Counted from the stretch's first letter, positions 7,368 to 15,573 are shown. The stretch: 20,433 bases of DNA from an uncultured Oscillospiraceae bacterium (GCA_900756715.1 CAAELC010000153.1:1-20433); one strand, 5' to 3'. The notes: a model not told the origin generated them from the letters alone. Translations and numbers: made by a program.

Positions 7368-8634
7368 AATGTACCGGCAGTTAGGCGTGTCCCAGGCGGT
7401 TTACGCCTTCGGCGAGGAAATTCTGAAGGGACTGTCGGCGAAGTTCGCGGAAATTGATTCCGTGGCAGAATATAATCAGTGCAAGGTGCTTGCCGCCATG
7501 CAGAAAAACCGGGTAAATGCCACCCACTTTGCCGCCACCACCGGCTATGGCTATGACGATGAGGGCCGGGATAATCTGGAGCGGGTATATGCTGACTGCT
7601 TCCACACGGAGGCGGCGCTGGTGCGGCCCCAGATCACCTGCGGCACCCATGCGCTGACGGTGGCGCTGTCTGCCAATCTGCTGCCGGGGGATGAGCTTTT
7701 AAGCCCCGTGGGGCGCCCCTATGACACACTGGAGGAGGTAATCGGCATCCGCCCCTCCCCCTGCTCGCTGGCGGAATACGGCGTACACTACAGAGAGGTC
7801 GAGCTGCTGGAGGACGGCAGCTTCGACTATGATGGCATCCGCCGGGCCATCGGTGAAAAGACGAAGCTCATCACCATCCAGCGTTCCAAAGGATATGCAA
7901 CCCGTCCCACCTTTTCGGTGGAGCAGATCGGACAGCTGATTGCCTTTTGCAAAAAGTGCAAGCCGGATGTGATCTGCATGGTGGACAACTGCTACGGCGA
8001 GTTTGTGGAGACGCAGGAGCCGTCTGATCTGGGAGCAGACATGATTGTAGGCAGCCTCATCAAAAACCCCGGTGGTGGACTTGCCCCCATCGGCGGCTAT
8101 ATCTGCGGCACGCAGGCCTGTGTGGAGCGGTGCGCCTTCCGGCTGAGCGCGCCGGGTCTTGGGCAGGAGGTTGGCGCCAACCTCGGGTTGATGCCCGCCT
8201 TTTATCAGGGTCTGTTTCTGTCTCCCACGGTGGTAGCTGCCGCCAAAAAGGGCGCAGTTTTTGCTGCGGCCTGCTATGAAAAGCTGGGCTTCCGGGTGGT
8301 TCCGGGCAGCGGAGAAGGCCGCCACGATATTATTCAGGCAATCGAGCTCGGTTCGAAGGAGGCCATGGTGGCCTTCTGCAAGGGCATCCAATCGGCAGCG
8401 GCGGTAGACAGCTATGTCACTCCGGAGCCGTGGGCCATGCCGGGGTATGACAGCGAGGTTATTATGGCGGCAGGCGCCTTTGTACAGGGCAGTTCCATTG
8501 AGCTGTCCGCCGACGGGCCAATCCGTCCCCCCTACGCGGTGTATTTTCAGGGCGGCCTGACCTGGTATCACGGAAAGCTGGGCATTCTGCTGAGCATCCA
8601 GAAGCTGCTGGATGCAGGTATCATCCGTCTGTAA
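7357..8634 (+). CDS. ynbB: Methionine gamma-lyase family PLP enzyme (YnbB, 'aluminium resistance' family)
   Basis: A 425-residue fold-type I PLP enzyme. Visible parts are the cofactor-binding region with CGTHAL near residue 95-100, VDNCYGEF (Asp210 probably contacts the PLP ring nitrogen), and SLIKNPGGG, where Lys236 is the likely Schiff-base lysine. The protein ends QGGLTWYHGKLGILLSIQKLL, typical of this family. Length and motifs fit the Gram-positive YnbB group, annotated as methionine gamma-lyase or aluminium resistance protein; its physiological substrate is uncertain. A cystathionine or methionine C-S lyase activity is plausible by homology. GGAGG sits 9 bp before the start inside the abrB-like gene. 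The DMT permease downstream may move a substrate or product of this enzyme. Confidence 0.9.
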   Translation: MLNEMYRQLGVSQAVYAFGEEILKGLSAKFAEIDSVAEYNQCKVLAAMQKNRVNATHFAATTGYGYDDEGRDNLERVYADCFHTEAALVRPQITCGTHALTVALSANLLPGDELLSPVGRPYDTLEEVIGIRPSPCSLAEYGVHYREVELLEDGSFDYDGIRRAIGEKTKLITIQRSKGYATRPTFSVEQIGQLIAFCKKCKPDVICMVDNCYGEFVETQEPSDLGADMIVGSLIKNPGGGLAPIGGYICGTQACVERCAFRLSAPGLGQEVGANLGLMPAFYQGLFLSPTVVAAAKKGAVFAAACYEKLGFRVVPGSGEGRHDIIQAIELGSKEAMVAFCKGIQSAAAVDSYVTPEPWAMPGYDSEVIMAAGAFVQGSSIELSADGPIRPPYAVYFQGGLTWYHGKLGILLSIQKLLDAGIIRL

Positions 8635-8647
8635 GGCATTTTCACTT

Positions 8648-8669
8648 ATTATTGAGTAATTATTGAGTA
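8648..8669 (+). repeat. Perfect tandem 11-bp duplication before the permease ribosome site
   Basis: ATTATTGAGTA occurs twice in direct succession (8648-8658 and 8659-8669), ending inside the AAGGAG ribosome site of the following gene. It lies in the only gap of this operon. It may be replication slippage, or it may set the spacing between stop codon and initiation site. Confidence 0.85.
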
Positions 8670-8685
8670 AGGAGTTTTTTTATCT

Positions 8686-9594
8686 ATGTGGTTTTGGTTT
8701 TCTCTGATTGCCCTGCTTTGCTGGAGCGGGTCGGATCTGTTTTCTAAAATTGGCTGCCGGGACGCGGAGGACAAGTACGCCCACCTGAAAATGGTCATTG
8801 CCGTGGGCGTTGTGATGGGCCTGCATGCCGCCTTCGAGATTTTTGTGAGCGGCACGGAGATCAGCTGGTTCGTTATCTGGACCTATCTGCCGGTATCGCT
8901 GCTGTACATCGGGTCAATGACGCTTGGTTATCTGGGGCTGCGATACATCGAACTGTCCGTCTCCTCTCCCATCTGCAACTCCTCCGGCGCGCTGGTGGCC
9001 GTGCTGACACTGGTTTTCGTGGGAGCAGAGGACTACAGTCCTCTTGCACTGGCAGCCATCGTTCTGGTGTGCTGCGGCGCGATTGGCCTTGGCGTGGTGG
9101 ATGCCCGGGAAGACCCAGAGCTGCGGGCTGCCCGGCAGGCTGAAAGCAACTATAAATACGCTAAAAGCTTTCTGGCACTGGCACTGCCGGTGGCTTACTG
9201 CCTGCTGGATGCGGCAGGGACCTTTGCCGACAACCGGGTGCTGGAAACGCTGAACGAAGACAGCGCCAACTGCGCCTATGAGCTGACTTTTCTTGCAGCA
9301 GCAGTGTTCTGCTTTATCTATGTGGTGCTGATTAAGAAAGACCGGCTCCTCCCCAGGGCGGAAGGCCCCAAGTATCTGGGAGCCGTTTGCGAGACGGCCG
9401 GGCAGTTTGCCTACATCTACGCGATTGCGGACACCAGCCATCTGGCCATGTCTGCGCCGATCATCTCCTCCTATTGCGCAGTATCCGTGTTGTGGGGACG
9501 GATTTTCCTGAAGGAAAAGCTGTCCTGGAAGCATTATGCCATGATTGTAGTGATTGTGATTGGCATTGCCATCATGGGCTTTTATGACGCATAA
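8686..9594 (+). CDS. DMT-superfamily permease (EamA type)
   Basis: A 302-residue integral membrane protein with about ten hydrophobic segments in two homologous halves, the usual EamA layout. The second half has QFAYIYAIADTSHLAMSAPI and the C-terminal RIFLKEKLSWKHYAMI motif seen in this superfamily. AAGGAG lies 11 bp before the ATG. It follows the PLP enzyme by 51 bp and ends before a hairpin with a T-run, so it is probably the third gene of the abrB-like operon. Relatives export amino acids, amines or other small metabolites; linkage to a methionine gamma-lyase-like enzyme hints at a sulfur or amino acid metabolite, which is inference only. Confidence 0.87.
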   Translation: MWFWFSLIALLCWSGSDLFSKIGCRDAEDKYAHLKMVIAVGVVMGLHAAFEIFVSGTEISWFVIWTYLPVSLLYIGSMTLGYLGLRYIELSVSSPICNSSGALVAVLTLVFVGAEDYSPLALAAIVLVCCGAIGLGVVDAREDPELRAARQAESNYKYAKSFLALALPVAYCLLDAAGTFADNRVLETLNEDSANCAYELTFLAAAVFCFIYVVLIKKDRLLPRAEGPKYLGAVCETAGQFAYIYAIADTSHLAMSAPIISSYCAVSVLWGRIFLKEKLSWKHYAMIVVIVIGIAIMGFYDA

Positions 9595-9611
9595 GGCGTA
9601 AATTTACGGAT

Positions 9612-9656
9612 AAACGCAGTCAGATTTTGTCCGTGATATTTTTCATCTGCGTTTTT
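9612..9656 (+). terminator. Likely terminator of the abrB-ynbB-permease operon
   Basis: AAACGCAG (9612-9619) pairs with CTGCGTTT (9647-9654) around a 27-base loop, followed by TT. The stem is short and the loop long. A competing ACGGA/TCCGT pairing exists, so this is moderate evidence. Confidence 0.5.
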
Positions 9657-9691
9657 CCCAAAATAAAACCTTGAGAATATATCACTCAGAT

Positions 9692-9731
9692 AAAAAAGGA
9701 CGCTGCTTCCGATAAGGAAGCAGCGTCCTTT
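9692..9731 (-). terminator. Strong terminator of the cls-yhaM operon
   Basis: A perfect 16-bp stem (9695-9710 with 9716-9731) and a 5-base loop. On the minus strand it ends in a TTTTTT run (9692-9697) and begins only 3 bp past the exoribonuclease stop. It may also stop plus-strand transcripts arriving from the permease gene. Confidence 0.93.
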
Positions 9732-9734
9732 CCA

Positions 9735-10670
9735 TCAATTATGGTGATAGATTCGTTTTTCCAGCGCAAATACCCGTCCGCTGAACTCTCCCGCCGGCGT
9801 CCGGGCCATGGTTTCAGCATAAATTTCCATGCGGCTGTCGATCATATCCAGATAAGACAGCAATTCGCTTTCCGCGCACATGGGACGCACTGCCGCGCCA
9901 AACTCCGGCTCTCCGTGGTGGGAGAGGATCATATGCTGCAGCAGCACGGATTTTTCCTCCGGAATCTGTAAAAGCCCCGCAATCTGATCCACTGCCTCGG
10001 CCCCCATCACCAGATGGCCCAGCAGCTGTCCCTTCACGGAATAGTCAGTCACCAGCCCCAGCGGCGAGGTGACAAACTCCTCACACTTGCAGAAATCATG
10101 CAGCAGCGTCCCCGCAATCAGCAGGCTGCGATCCAGCGTGTCCGGATAAAGGTCGGCATAAAAGCAGGCGCCCTTCACCATGTTGGCCGTGTGCATCAAA
10201 AGGCCGCCCACAAAGCTGTGATGCACGCTTTTGGCCGCCGGAATCCGGCGCACATACTCGCCGTACCGACGCAGCATCTCCTGGCACACCGCCTGATAGT
10301 CCCCGTCTGCCATGCTTTCCATCACATCCAGCAGATACTGCCACGCCTCTCCCCTGTCGATAGGCGCCGTGGCCACCAGATCGCTGACAGCGTACTCATC
10401 CGTTCCGTCTGCCAGACGCAGCCGCTGCACCGTCAGCTGAGGAGCCCCCCGATATTCCGAGGCAATGCCCGCGATGTACACCACGCTGCCTGCATCCTTC
10501 GGCGAAATAGGGCCGCTGTAGTCCCAGACCTGTGCCGTGATGGTTCCGCTGCGGTCTGCCAGCGTCATCGTCAGAAAGGGCTTGCCTGCCGCCGTGGTGC
10601 GGGCCGCAGCCCCCTGCAAAAGATAATAGCCCTCTACCCGGTCGCCGCTGTGCATTTCCTGAATCAACAT
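9735..10670 (-). CDS. yhaM: YhaM-type 3'-5' exoribonuclease (OB fold plus HD domain)
   Basis: A 311-residue protein matching the length of Bacillus YhaM. Residues about 1-95 form an OB fold (YLLQGAAARTTAAGKPFLTM, then TITAQVWD) that would bind nucleic acid. Residues about 150-280 form an HD phosphohydrolase domain with His160, His191-Asp192 in LLHDFCKCEEF, His219, His251-His252 and Asp275 as likely metal ligands. The family trims RNA and single-stranded DNA from the 3' end in the cytoplasm. AAGGAG lies 8 bp before the start. It is 30 bp downstream of the cardiolipin synthase gene with no terminator between them, so it is probably cotranscribed with that gene. A strong terminator follows. Confidence 0.92.
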   Translation of the reverse strand: MLIQEMHSGDRVEGYYLLQGAAARTTAAGKPFLTMTLADRSGTITAQVWDYSGPISPKDAGSVVYIAGIASEYRGAPQLTVQRLRLADGTDEYAVSDLVATAPIDRGEAWQYLLDVMESMADGDYQAVCQEMLRRYGEYVRRIPAAKSVHHSFVGGLLMHTANMVKGACFYADLYPDTLDRSLLIAGTLLHDFCKCEEFVTSPLGLVTDYSVKGQLLGHLVMGAEAVDQIAGLLQIPEEKSVLLQHMILSHHGEPEFGAAVRPMCAESELLSYLDMIDSRMEIYAETMARTPAGEFSGRVFALEKRIYHHN

Positions 10671-10700
10671 ACCATTTTCTCCTTTTCGCTCTGTTCTCTG

Positions 10701-12248
10701 TTACATCCACGCAGCAAAGGGCTTCATCAGATAGCCGACTGCCCGATGCAGCCAGGGCCGTTTTTCCCACGCGGCATAGTCCACCAGCCGGCTTTTTTCC
10801 ATAATGTCCTCCATATCCTGCCGCACCTGAGCCACCGCAGGGCAGCCATACAGCACGCAGCCGCATTCAAAATGCAGCTGAAAGCTCCGGTAATCCATGT
10901 TCACCGAGCCAACAAACGCAATCTCTCCATCGGCCATCACGGTCTTGGCATGCAGCAGGCCCGGGGTAAACTGATAGATTTTCACGCCATGCTGCAGCAG
11001 CTCCCCATAGTAGGACTGCGCCACATCAAAGGCGATTTTATGATCCGGGATGCCGGGCATCATCAGGCGCACATCCACGCCGCTGTCAGCGGCCAGACAC
11101 AGCGTCCGTATCATGGCTTCATCCACCGCCAGATACGGCGAGGTAATCCATACCTGCCGCCGGGCGCCGGAAATCATGTGCAGGAAGGTATCCTCCGCCG
11201 TGTCCACCGGGTTGTTGTCCGGTCCATCTACCAGCGGCTGGCAATATCCCTCTGCCTGGCAGCCGCCTGCAGGCCGGTAATAGTCCCATTCGCGCTCCAG
11301 TGTGCCGCCGTTTCGCAGCCACATATACATAAACTGGCGGGTCAGGCCCCACGTGCCCTCTCCTTCCAGCCGCACACCGGAATCCTTCCAGTAACCAAAG
11401 CGTACCACCAGATTGGCATATTCATCTGCCAGATTGGCTCCGCCGGTGTAGGCAGTGTTTCCGTCGATAACCGTTATTTTCCGGTGGTCGCGGTAGTTGA
11501 AGTAGAGCCGGTTTACATAGTGATGCACAGGGTTGAACAGCTTCACATCCACCCCGGCCTGCTGCAGCCGGTCCAGCTCCTCCTGCGGCAGACGCATCAT
11601 GCTGCCGAAATCATCAAACAGCAGCCGTACCTCCACTCCCTGCCGGGCCTTCCGCTCCAGAATATTCCGGATTCTGCTCCAGATAGAGCCAACGCCCACA
11701 ATGTAGTACTCCATGAAAATGAAGTGCTCTGCCCCATCCAGTTTTTCAATCAGGTCCTCCAGATATGCCTCGCCTGTGGGCAGATATTCGGCCGCCGTGT
11801 TCCGGTACAGCTGCATGTTCTGCCCGCTGAGATAGTCTGCCGTGCGACTCCAGTCGGGCATGGCGGCAGCCAGCTGCTCCCGGGCGCGCCGGTCGCTCTG
11901 CACCGCAGCCCTCGACTCCTCCGGCATGGAAACAAACCGCAGATTTAGCTTCTTTTTCATCTTTCCGCCATTCCACAGCCAATACAGCATCAGCCCCACC
12001 ACCGGCACCGTCAGCACCAGCAGCATCCAACCGGGTTTGTAGGTGTTGCCGCCCGGCCGGTTGTAAATATGAAAGGCGCACACGATCCCCGCGATTTCCA
12101 GCACCATGTAGGCCAGATACATCCTCTGCCGCAGCACCAGGCTCAGTGTTACCACCAGCGCAATCTGCAAAAGCAGCAGCACCGCCACCATCACCAGCCG
12201 TAGCGCCGCGGAAATCCGCCGTTCTGTTTTTTGCTGTATGCGTCTCAT
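10701..12248 (-). CDS. cls: Cardiolipin synthase (phospholipase D superfamily)
   Basis: A 515-residue membrane enzyme that joins two phosphatidylglycerol molecules into cardiolipin and releases glycerol. Hydrophobic segments lie at about 18-38, 44-60 and 74-92 (the last containing the GWMLLVLTVPVVGLMLYWLW region). Two HKD active-site motifs follow: DHRKITVIDG (His255, Lys257, Asp262) and LHAKTVMADG (His433, Lys435, Asp440). GSVNMDYRSFQLHFE after the second motif is typical of bacterial Cls. Length agrees with the Gram-positive family. AAGGAG precedes the start. A hairpin terminator stands between this gene and the upstream nicotinate phosphoribosyltransferase; I see no clear promoter, so expression may rely on read-through or on a weak promoter near 12317. 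Confidence 0.95.
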   Translation of the reverse strand: MRRIQQKTERRISAALRLVMVAVLLLLQIALVVTLSLVLRQRMYLAYMVLEIAGIVCAFHIYNRPGGNTYKPGWMLLVLTVPVVGLMLYWLWNGGKMKKKLNLRFVSMPEESRAAVQSDRRAREQLAAAMPDWSRTADYLSGQNMQLYRNTAAEYLPTGEAYLEDLIEKLDGAEHFIFMEYYIVGVGSIWSRIRNILERKARQGVEVRLLFDDFGSMMRLPQEELDRLQQAGVDVKLFNPVHHYVNRLYFNYRDHRKITVIDGNTAYTGGANLADEYANLVVRFGYWKDSGVRLEGEGTWGLTRQFMYMWLRNGGTLEREWDYYRPAGGCQAEGYCQPLVDGPDNNPVDTAEDTFLHMISGARRQVWITSPYLAVDEAMIRTLCLAADSGVDVRLMMPGIPDHKIAFDVAQSYYGELLQHGVKIYQFTPGLLHAKTVMADGEIAFVGSVNMDYRSFQLHFECGCVLYGCPAVAQVRQDMEDIMEKSRLVDYAAWEKRPWLHRAVGYLMKPFAAWM

Positions 12249-12273
12249 ACCCGTCTCCTTCCGGTTAAATCAG

Positions 12274-12304
12274 GCAGGACTGCCCAGACTCCGGGCAGTC
12301 CTGC
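12274..12304 (-). terminator. Hairpin between pncB and cls, probable partial terminator
   Basis: A perfect 12-bp stem (12274-12285 with 12293-12304) with a 7-base loop. On the minus strand only CTGATTT follows, so the T-run is poor and read-through into cls is likely. A smaller AAGGG/CCCTT hairpin lies at about 12317-12332. Confidence 0.65.
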
Positions 12305-12342
12305 TTCCGCTTGTCAAAAGGGTAAACCCCTTTCCGCTCGTC

Positions 12343-13791
12343 TCAGCGCTTGCCCCGCAGAAGATCCTGCTGGATCTGCCACAGCTTTTCAGACAAATCC
12401 ACATAATAGGTATGCGGATTGTCAAAGCGCTTCACCTCATCCCAAAGGGTGTCAATCTGCTGGCGGCAGTAGGTCTGAATTTCCTGCAGGGTGGGCTTTT
12501 TATACACACACTTGCCATTCAGGAAAATAGGCACCATCAGCTCCCGCGCCTGAAAATCATATATGGTCTTCCGCTTCCATGTGGCATTGGGGTCGAAGAT
12601 GGTCATATCCTTGCTGTCGTCCACCACCTCGTCATGCACGGTCATGTAGTCGGCAATGGCCTTTCCGTTGTCCTTTCCATAGAACCGGTACAGCTTTTTG
12701 AAGTGGGGCACCGTGATCTTCTCCACATTTTCGCTGATCTTGATCTTGGGGACGATGTTCCCCTCCGCGTCCTCCACGGCGGCCAGCTTATACACGCTGC
12801 CAAACACCGGCTCACTGCGGGCGGTGATCATCCGCTCGCCCACGCCGAACAGGTCAATCTGCGCACCCTGCATCAGCAGATCCTGAATCAGATACTCATC
12901 CAGCGAATTGGACACCGAAATTTTGCATTCGGTCCAGCCCGCCTCGTCCAGCATTTTCCGTCCGATACGGGTCAGATATGCCATGTCGCCGGAATCCAGC
13001 CGGATGCCGCACTTGGTAATTCCCATGGGCTTGAGCACCTCATTAAAGGCGCGGATGGCATTGGGGATACCGGAATGCAGTGTATCATAGGTGTCCACCA
13101 GCAGCGTTGCGTTGGTGGGATAGATCTGACAGTAGGTCTTGAATGCCTCATATTCCGAATCAAACATCTGCACCCACGCATGGGCCATGGTGCCGCCCGC
13201 CGGAACGCCGTACAGCTCGTCCGAGATGGTGCAGGCCGTGCCTGCGCAGCCGCCGATATACGCGGCCCGCGCCCCCAGAATAGCGGCGTCGGAGCCCTGT
13301 GCCCGGCGGGAGCCGAACTCCAGCACCGTCCGGCCCCGGGCAGCCCGCACAATACGGTTTGCCTTGGTGGCAATCAGGCTCTGGTGGTTGATGCTCAGCA
13401 GCGTAAAGGTTTCAATCAGCTGGGCCTCAATGGCCGGGGCCCGGACCGTAATCAGCGGCTCTCTGGGAAACACCGGCGTTCCCTCGGGAATGGCGAAAAT
13501 GTCGCCGGTGAAATGAAAGTCCTCCAGATATTTGAGAAAATCCTCGCTGAACAGGTTTCGCCCCCGCAGATAGGCAATATCCTCAGGGCTGAAGTGCAGA
13601 TTTTCAATATAGTCAATCAGCTGCTCCAGTCCCGCAGCGATGGCAAAGCCGCCGCCATCGGGCACCTTGCGGAAAAAAACATCGAAATAGGTGATGCGGT
13701 CTTTGTACTCGCTCTGAAAATATCCGTTGCCCATGGTCAGCTCATAAAAGTCACAGAGCATGGTCATGTTCAGCTTTTCCTGTGTTTTCAT
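12343..13791 (-). CDS. pncB: Nicotinate phosphoribosyltransferase
   Basis: A 482-residue enzyme converting nicotinate, PRPP and ATP to nicotinate mononucleotide, the entry step of NAD salvage. Visible are MLCDFYELTMGNGYF at the N-terminus, the FDVFFRKVPDGGGFAIAAG stretch, LEFGSRRAQG (about 157-166), GTMAHAW with His204 as the likely phosphorylated histidine, LLVDTYDT (about 230-237), and GIRLDSGD. The length matches the Gram-positive family. I chose ATG 13789-13791: an upstream ATG at 13818 in the same frame has no ribosome site, while the chosen one has AAAGGAA and GAGG close by. Its promoter lies inside the end of the pseudouridine synthase gene, and a hairpin follows it. Vitamin salvage rather than de novo synthesis is all that is shown here. 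Confidence 0.95.
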   Translation of the reverse strand: MKTQEKLNMTMLCDFYELTMGNGYFQSEYKDRITYFDVFFRKVPDGGGFAIAAGLEQLIDYIENLHFSPEDIAYLRGRNLFSEDFLKYLEDFHFTGDIFAIPEGTPVFPREPLITVRAPAIEAQLIETFTLLSINHQSLIATKANRIVRAARGRTVLEFGSRRAQGSDAAILGARAAYIGGCAGTACTISDELYGVPAGGTMAHAWVQMFDSEYEAFKTYCQIYPTNATLLVDTYDTLHSGIPNAIRAFNEVLKPMGITKCGIRLDSGDMAYLTRIGRKMLDEAGWTECKISVSNSLDEYLIQDLLMQGAQIDLFGVGERMITARSEPVFGSVYKLAAVEDAEGNIVPKIKISENVEKITVPHFKKLYRFYGKDNGKAIADYMTVHDEVVDDSKDMTIFDPNATWKRKTIYDFQARELMVPIFLNGKCVYKKPTLQEIQTYCRQQIDTLWDEVKRFDNPHTYYVDLSEKLWQIQQDLLRGKR

Positions 13792-13860
13792 TTCCTTTCT
13801 TACCTCTAAACCTCTCATGTTATTTCGGGGACATCCTCCCCCGCACATAGGGTGAGTTTT

Positions 13861-13889
13861 ATTATACCTCTTTTTTCCCCGCTTGGCAA
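13861..13889 (-). promoter_or_regulatory. Promoter of pncB within the end of the upstream gene
   Basis: On the minus strand, TTGCCA (13884-13889) and a perfect TATAAT (13861-13866) are 17 bp apart. The -35 lies in the last codons of the pseudouridine synthase gene. Transcription would start near 13854, giving a leader of about 65 bases with a small CGGGG/CCCCG hairpin. Confidence 0.75.
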
Positions 13890-14878
13890 TCATTTTCCGT
13901 TTTTTCTGTCTTTACACCTTTGCTGCCAAAATACCTGTCGCAAAACGGCACATGCTCCACCTGAAAGCTTCGCCCCCGCAGATAGTTCAGCAGCCCCGCC
14001 TCCGTCGGAAAATCAAAGGTCAGCCGATAGGAATACAATGCCTGCCGCGTCTCTCCATAGCGGCGGTTCACCTCGCCCCGCCCGTACTTTCCGTCGCCCA
14101 ACAGGGGGCAGCCCAGATCGGCCATAGTGGCCCGGATCTGGTGGGTGCGCCCGGTCAGCAGATGCACCTCCACCAGAGACAGTTCCCCCTGCCGCCGCAG
14201 GGTTTTGTATTCCGTCACCGCCGTTTTGGCGCCGGGCACCGGCTTGTGGTGCACAAACACCTGCTTTTTCTTCTCGTCCTTTACCAGAAAGTTTTCCACG
14301 CGTCCCTGGGGTGGCCGGGGCGCCCCCACGGTAATGCAGAGATAGCGCTTGTCAATCTCCCGGTCCCGTATTTTTTCGTTGATGATGCGCAGCGTCTCGG
14401 CATTCTTCGCCGCAATGACGATGCCGCCCGTATTGCGGTCAATGCGATTGCACAAAGCCGGGGTAAAGGCGTTCTCCCATCGTGGATTCCACTCCCGCTT
14501 CTGATAGAGATAGGCCTGAATATGATTGATGAGGGTATTCACCTTTTCCGTCTCATCGGCATGCACCACAAGGCCCGGACGCTTGTTCAGCAGCATCAGG
14601 TTCTCGTCTTCGTATACTATATCTAAATTAGGACGGAACAGCATCAGAAAGGCGTTGTCTTCTCTGGGCTGGTCAAAAAATTCGTCGTTGATATACAGCT
14701 GCAGCACATCTCCCTGCGACAGCCGTGTATCCCTCTGGGCCCGTTGGCCGTTCACCTTGATCCGCTTGATGCGGATGTATTTCTGCAGCAGTGCCGGCGG
14801 CAGCAGCGGCAGCGTCTTTCCCAAAAAACGATCCAGCCGCTGTCCGGCATCGTTTTTTCCAATGGTAATCTCCCGCAT
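13862..14878 (-). CDS. RluA-family pseudouridine synthase with S4 domain
   Basis: A 338-residue protein. An S4-type RNA-binding domain spans about 12-65 (RLDRFLGKTLPLLPPALLQ, then RIKVNGQR). A RluA catalytic domain runs from about 85 to 310, with NRIDRNTGGIVIAAK containing the catalytic Asp147 and LLTGRTHQIRATMADLGCPL as the family's second signature. It isomerises uridines, most likely in 23S rRNA (RluC/RluD-like); the exact position cannot be told from sequence. GGGAGGG lies 7 bp upstream of the chosen ATG at 14878. The frame stays open far upstream, but that part overlaps the divergent yceD promoter and gene and is not real. Its last codons contain the pncB promoter. Confidence 0.92.
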   Translation of the reverse strand: MREITIGKNDAGQRLDRFLGKTLPLLPPALLQKYIRIKRIKVNGQRAQRDTRLSQGDVLQLYINDEFFDQPREDNAFLMLFRPNLDIVYEDENLMLLNKRPGLVVHADETEKVNTLINHIQAYLYQKREWNPRWENAFTPALCNRIDRNTGGIVIAAKNAETLRIINEKIRDREIDKRYLCITVGAPRPPQGRVENFLVKDEKKKQVFVHHKPVPGAKTAVTEYKTLRRQGELSLVEVHLLTGRTHQIRATMADLGCPLLGDGKYGRGEVNRRYGETRQALYSYRLTFDFPTEAGLLNYLRGRSFQVEHVPFCDRYFGSKGVKTEKTENDCQAGKKEV

Positions 14879-14916
14879 GATTGTTCCCTCCCTGTCACAT
14901 CCACATGGCTGAACCC

Positions 14917-14944
14917 ATTGTATCGGATTTTTTGAAAAAGTCAA
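14917..14944 (-). promoter_or_regulatory. Promoter of the pseudouridine synthase gene
   Basis: On the minus strand, TTGACT (14939-14944) and TACAAT (14917-14922) are 16 bp apart. It lies back to back with the yceD promoter, the two -35 elements being only 19 bp apart. Confidence 0.7.
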
Positions 14945-14963
14945 AACTTTTCGCAAAAAATGT

Positions 14964-14992
14964 TTGACAAGAAGGCGTCCATCCTCTATAAT
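14964..14992 (+). promoter_or_regulatory. Consensus sigma-A promoter of yceD-rpmF
   Basis: A perfect TTGACA (14964-14969) and a perfect TATAAT (14987-14992) are separated by exactly 17 bp. The start site would be near 14999, about 20 bp before the YceD start codon, as suits a highly expressed ribosomal operon. Confidence 0.92.
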
Positions 14993-15019
14993 ACTACTCG
15001 TGTCATTGTGAGGTGTGCC

Positions 15020-15523
15020 ATGCGTTTGAATGTAAACAGAGTTCTGCATACCCCCGGAGCCAGTCAGGATTTCCATTTTACCATGGATCTTTCCGATTTG
15101 GATTTCGGCGGGACGACCCCTGTATCCCGCCCGGTTGTTGTGGACGGCCGGGTCAGAAACGAGGCCGGTGTGCTGCTGCTGGAGCTTCAGGCGTCGACAA
15201 CGCTCCGCTGCCTTTGCAGCCGGTGTCTGGATGAGTTTGACCGTGATAAAGTTGTATCCTACTCCTGTGTTCTGGCAGAGGAAAAGCAGCTTGAAACCAG
15301 CGACGACATCGTCCTGCTGGACCACGACGAGGTTGACCCCGAGGAACTCGCCCGGACAGCGTTCATCCTTGAAATGGACACGATCACATTGTGTTCCCCC
15401 GATTGCAAGGGCTTGTGTCCCGGCTGCGGCGCAAATCTCAATCACGAGGCATGCCGCTGCAAAAAGCAGGTCGATCCCCGGCTTGCGGCACTGGCAAAGC
15501 TTCTTGAGCCGGAGGAGACATGA
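15020..15523 (+). CDS. yceD: YceD/DUF177 family protein, 23S rRNA accumulation type
   Basis: A 167-residue protein of the DUF177 family, which sits directly before rpmF in most bacteria and has been linked to 23S rRNA accumulation; the molecular role is unclear. A cysteine group CLCSRCLDEF (64-73) is followed by an acidic middle and a C-terminal cluster CSPDCKGLCPGCGANLN plus CRC (125-147), which could bind metal, as is common in Clostridia homologues. I start at ATG 15020, with AGGTG just upstream; an in-frame ATG at 14960 lies before the -35 box and cannot be in the transcript. It is followed 50 bp later by rpmF on the same transcript. Confidence 0.92.
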   Translation: MRLNVNRVLHTPGASQDFHFTMDLSDLDFGGTTPVSRPVVVDGRVRNEAGVLLLELQASTTLRCLCSRCLDEFDRDKVVSYSCVLAEEKQLETSDDIVLLDHDEVDPEELARTAFILEMDTITLCSPDCKGLCPGCGANLNHEACRCKKQVDPRLAALAKLLEPEET

Positions 15524-15573
15524 ATCTATTATAAATTACTGCTCAAGGCAGTTAAGACCAAGGAGGTGTCAAC

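Noticed and set aside
10014..11948. A 644-codon open frame on the plus strand
   Set aside because: It lies antisense to the cardiolipin synthase and exoribonuclease genes, has low-complexity His/Gln/Arg-rich composition and no recognisable motif. It is a by-product of GC-rich codon use in the real genes.
12312..12317. TTGACA on the minus strand as a -35 box for cls
   Set aside because: There is no acceptable -10 hexamer 16-18 bp downstream; that position falls inside the hairpin.
12238..13809. A 523-codon open frame on the plus strand
   Set aside because: Antisense to the nicotinate phosphoribosyltransferase gene, whose motifs are complete. Same compositional artefact.
14879..15445. Extended N-terminus of the pseudouridine synthase
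   Set aside because: The frame is open, but it would overlap the divergent yceD gene and both promoters. A good ribosome site and the S4 domain fix the start at 14878.
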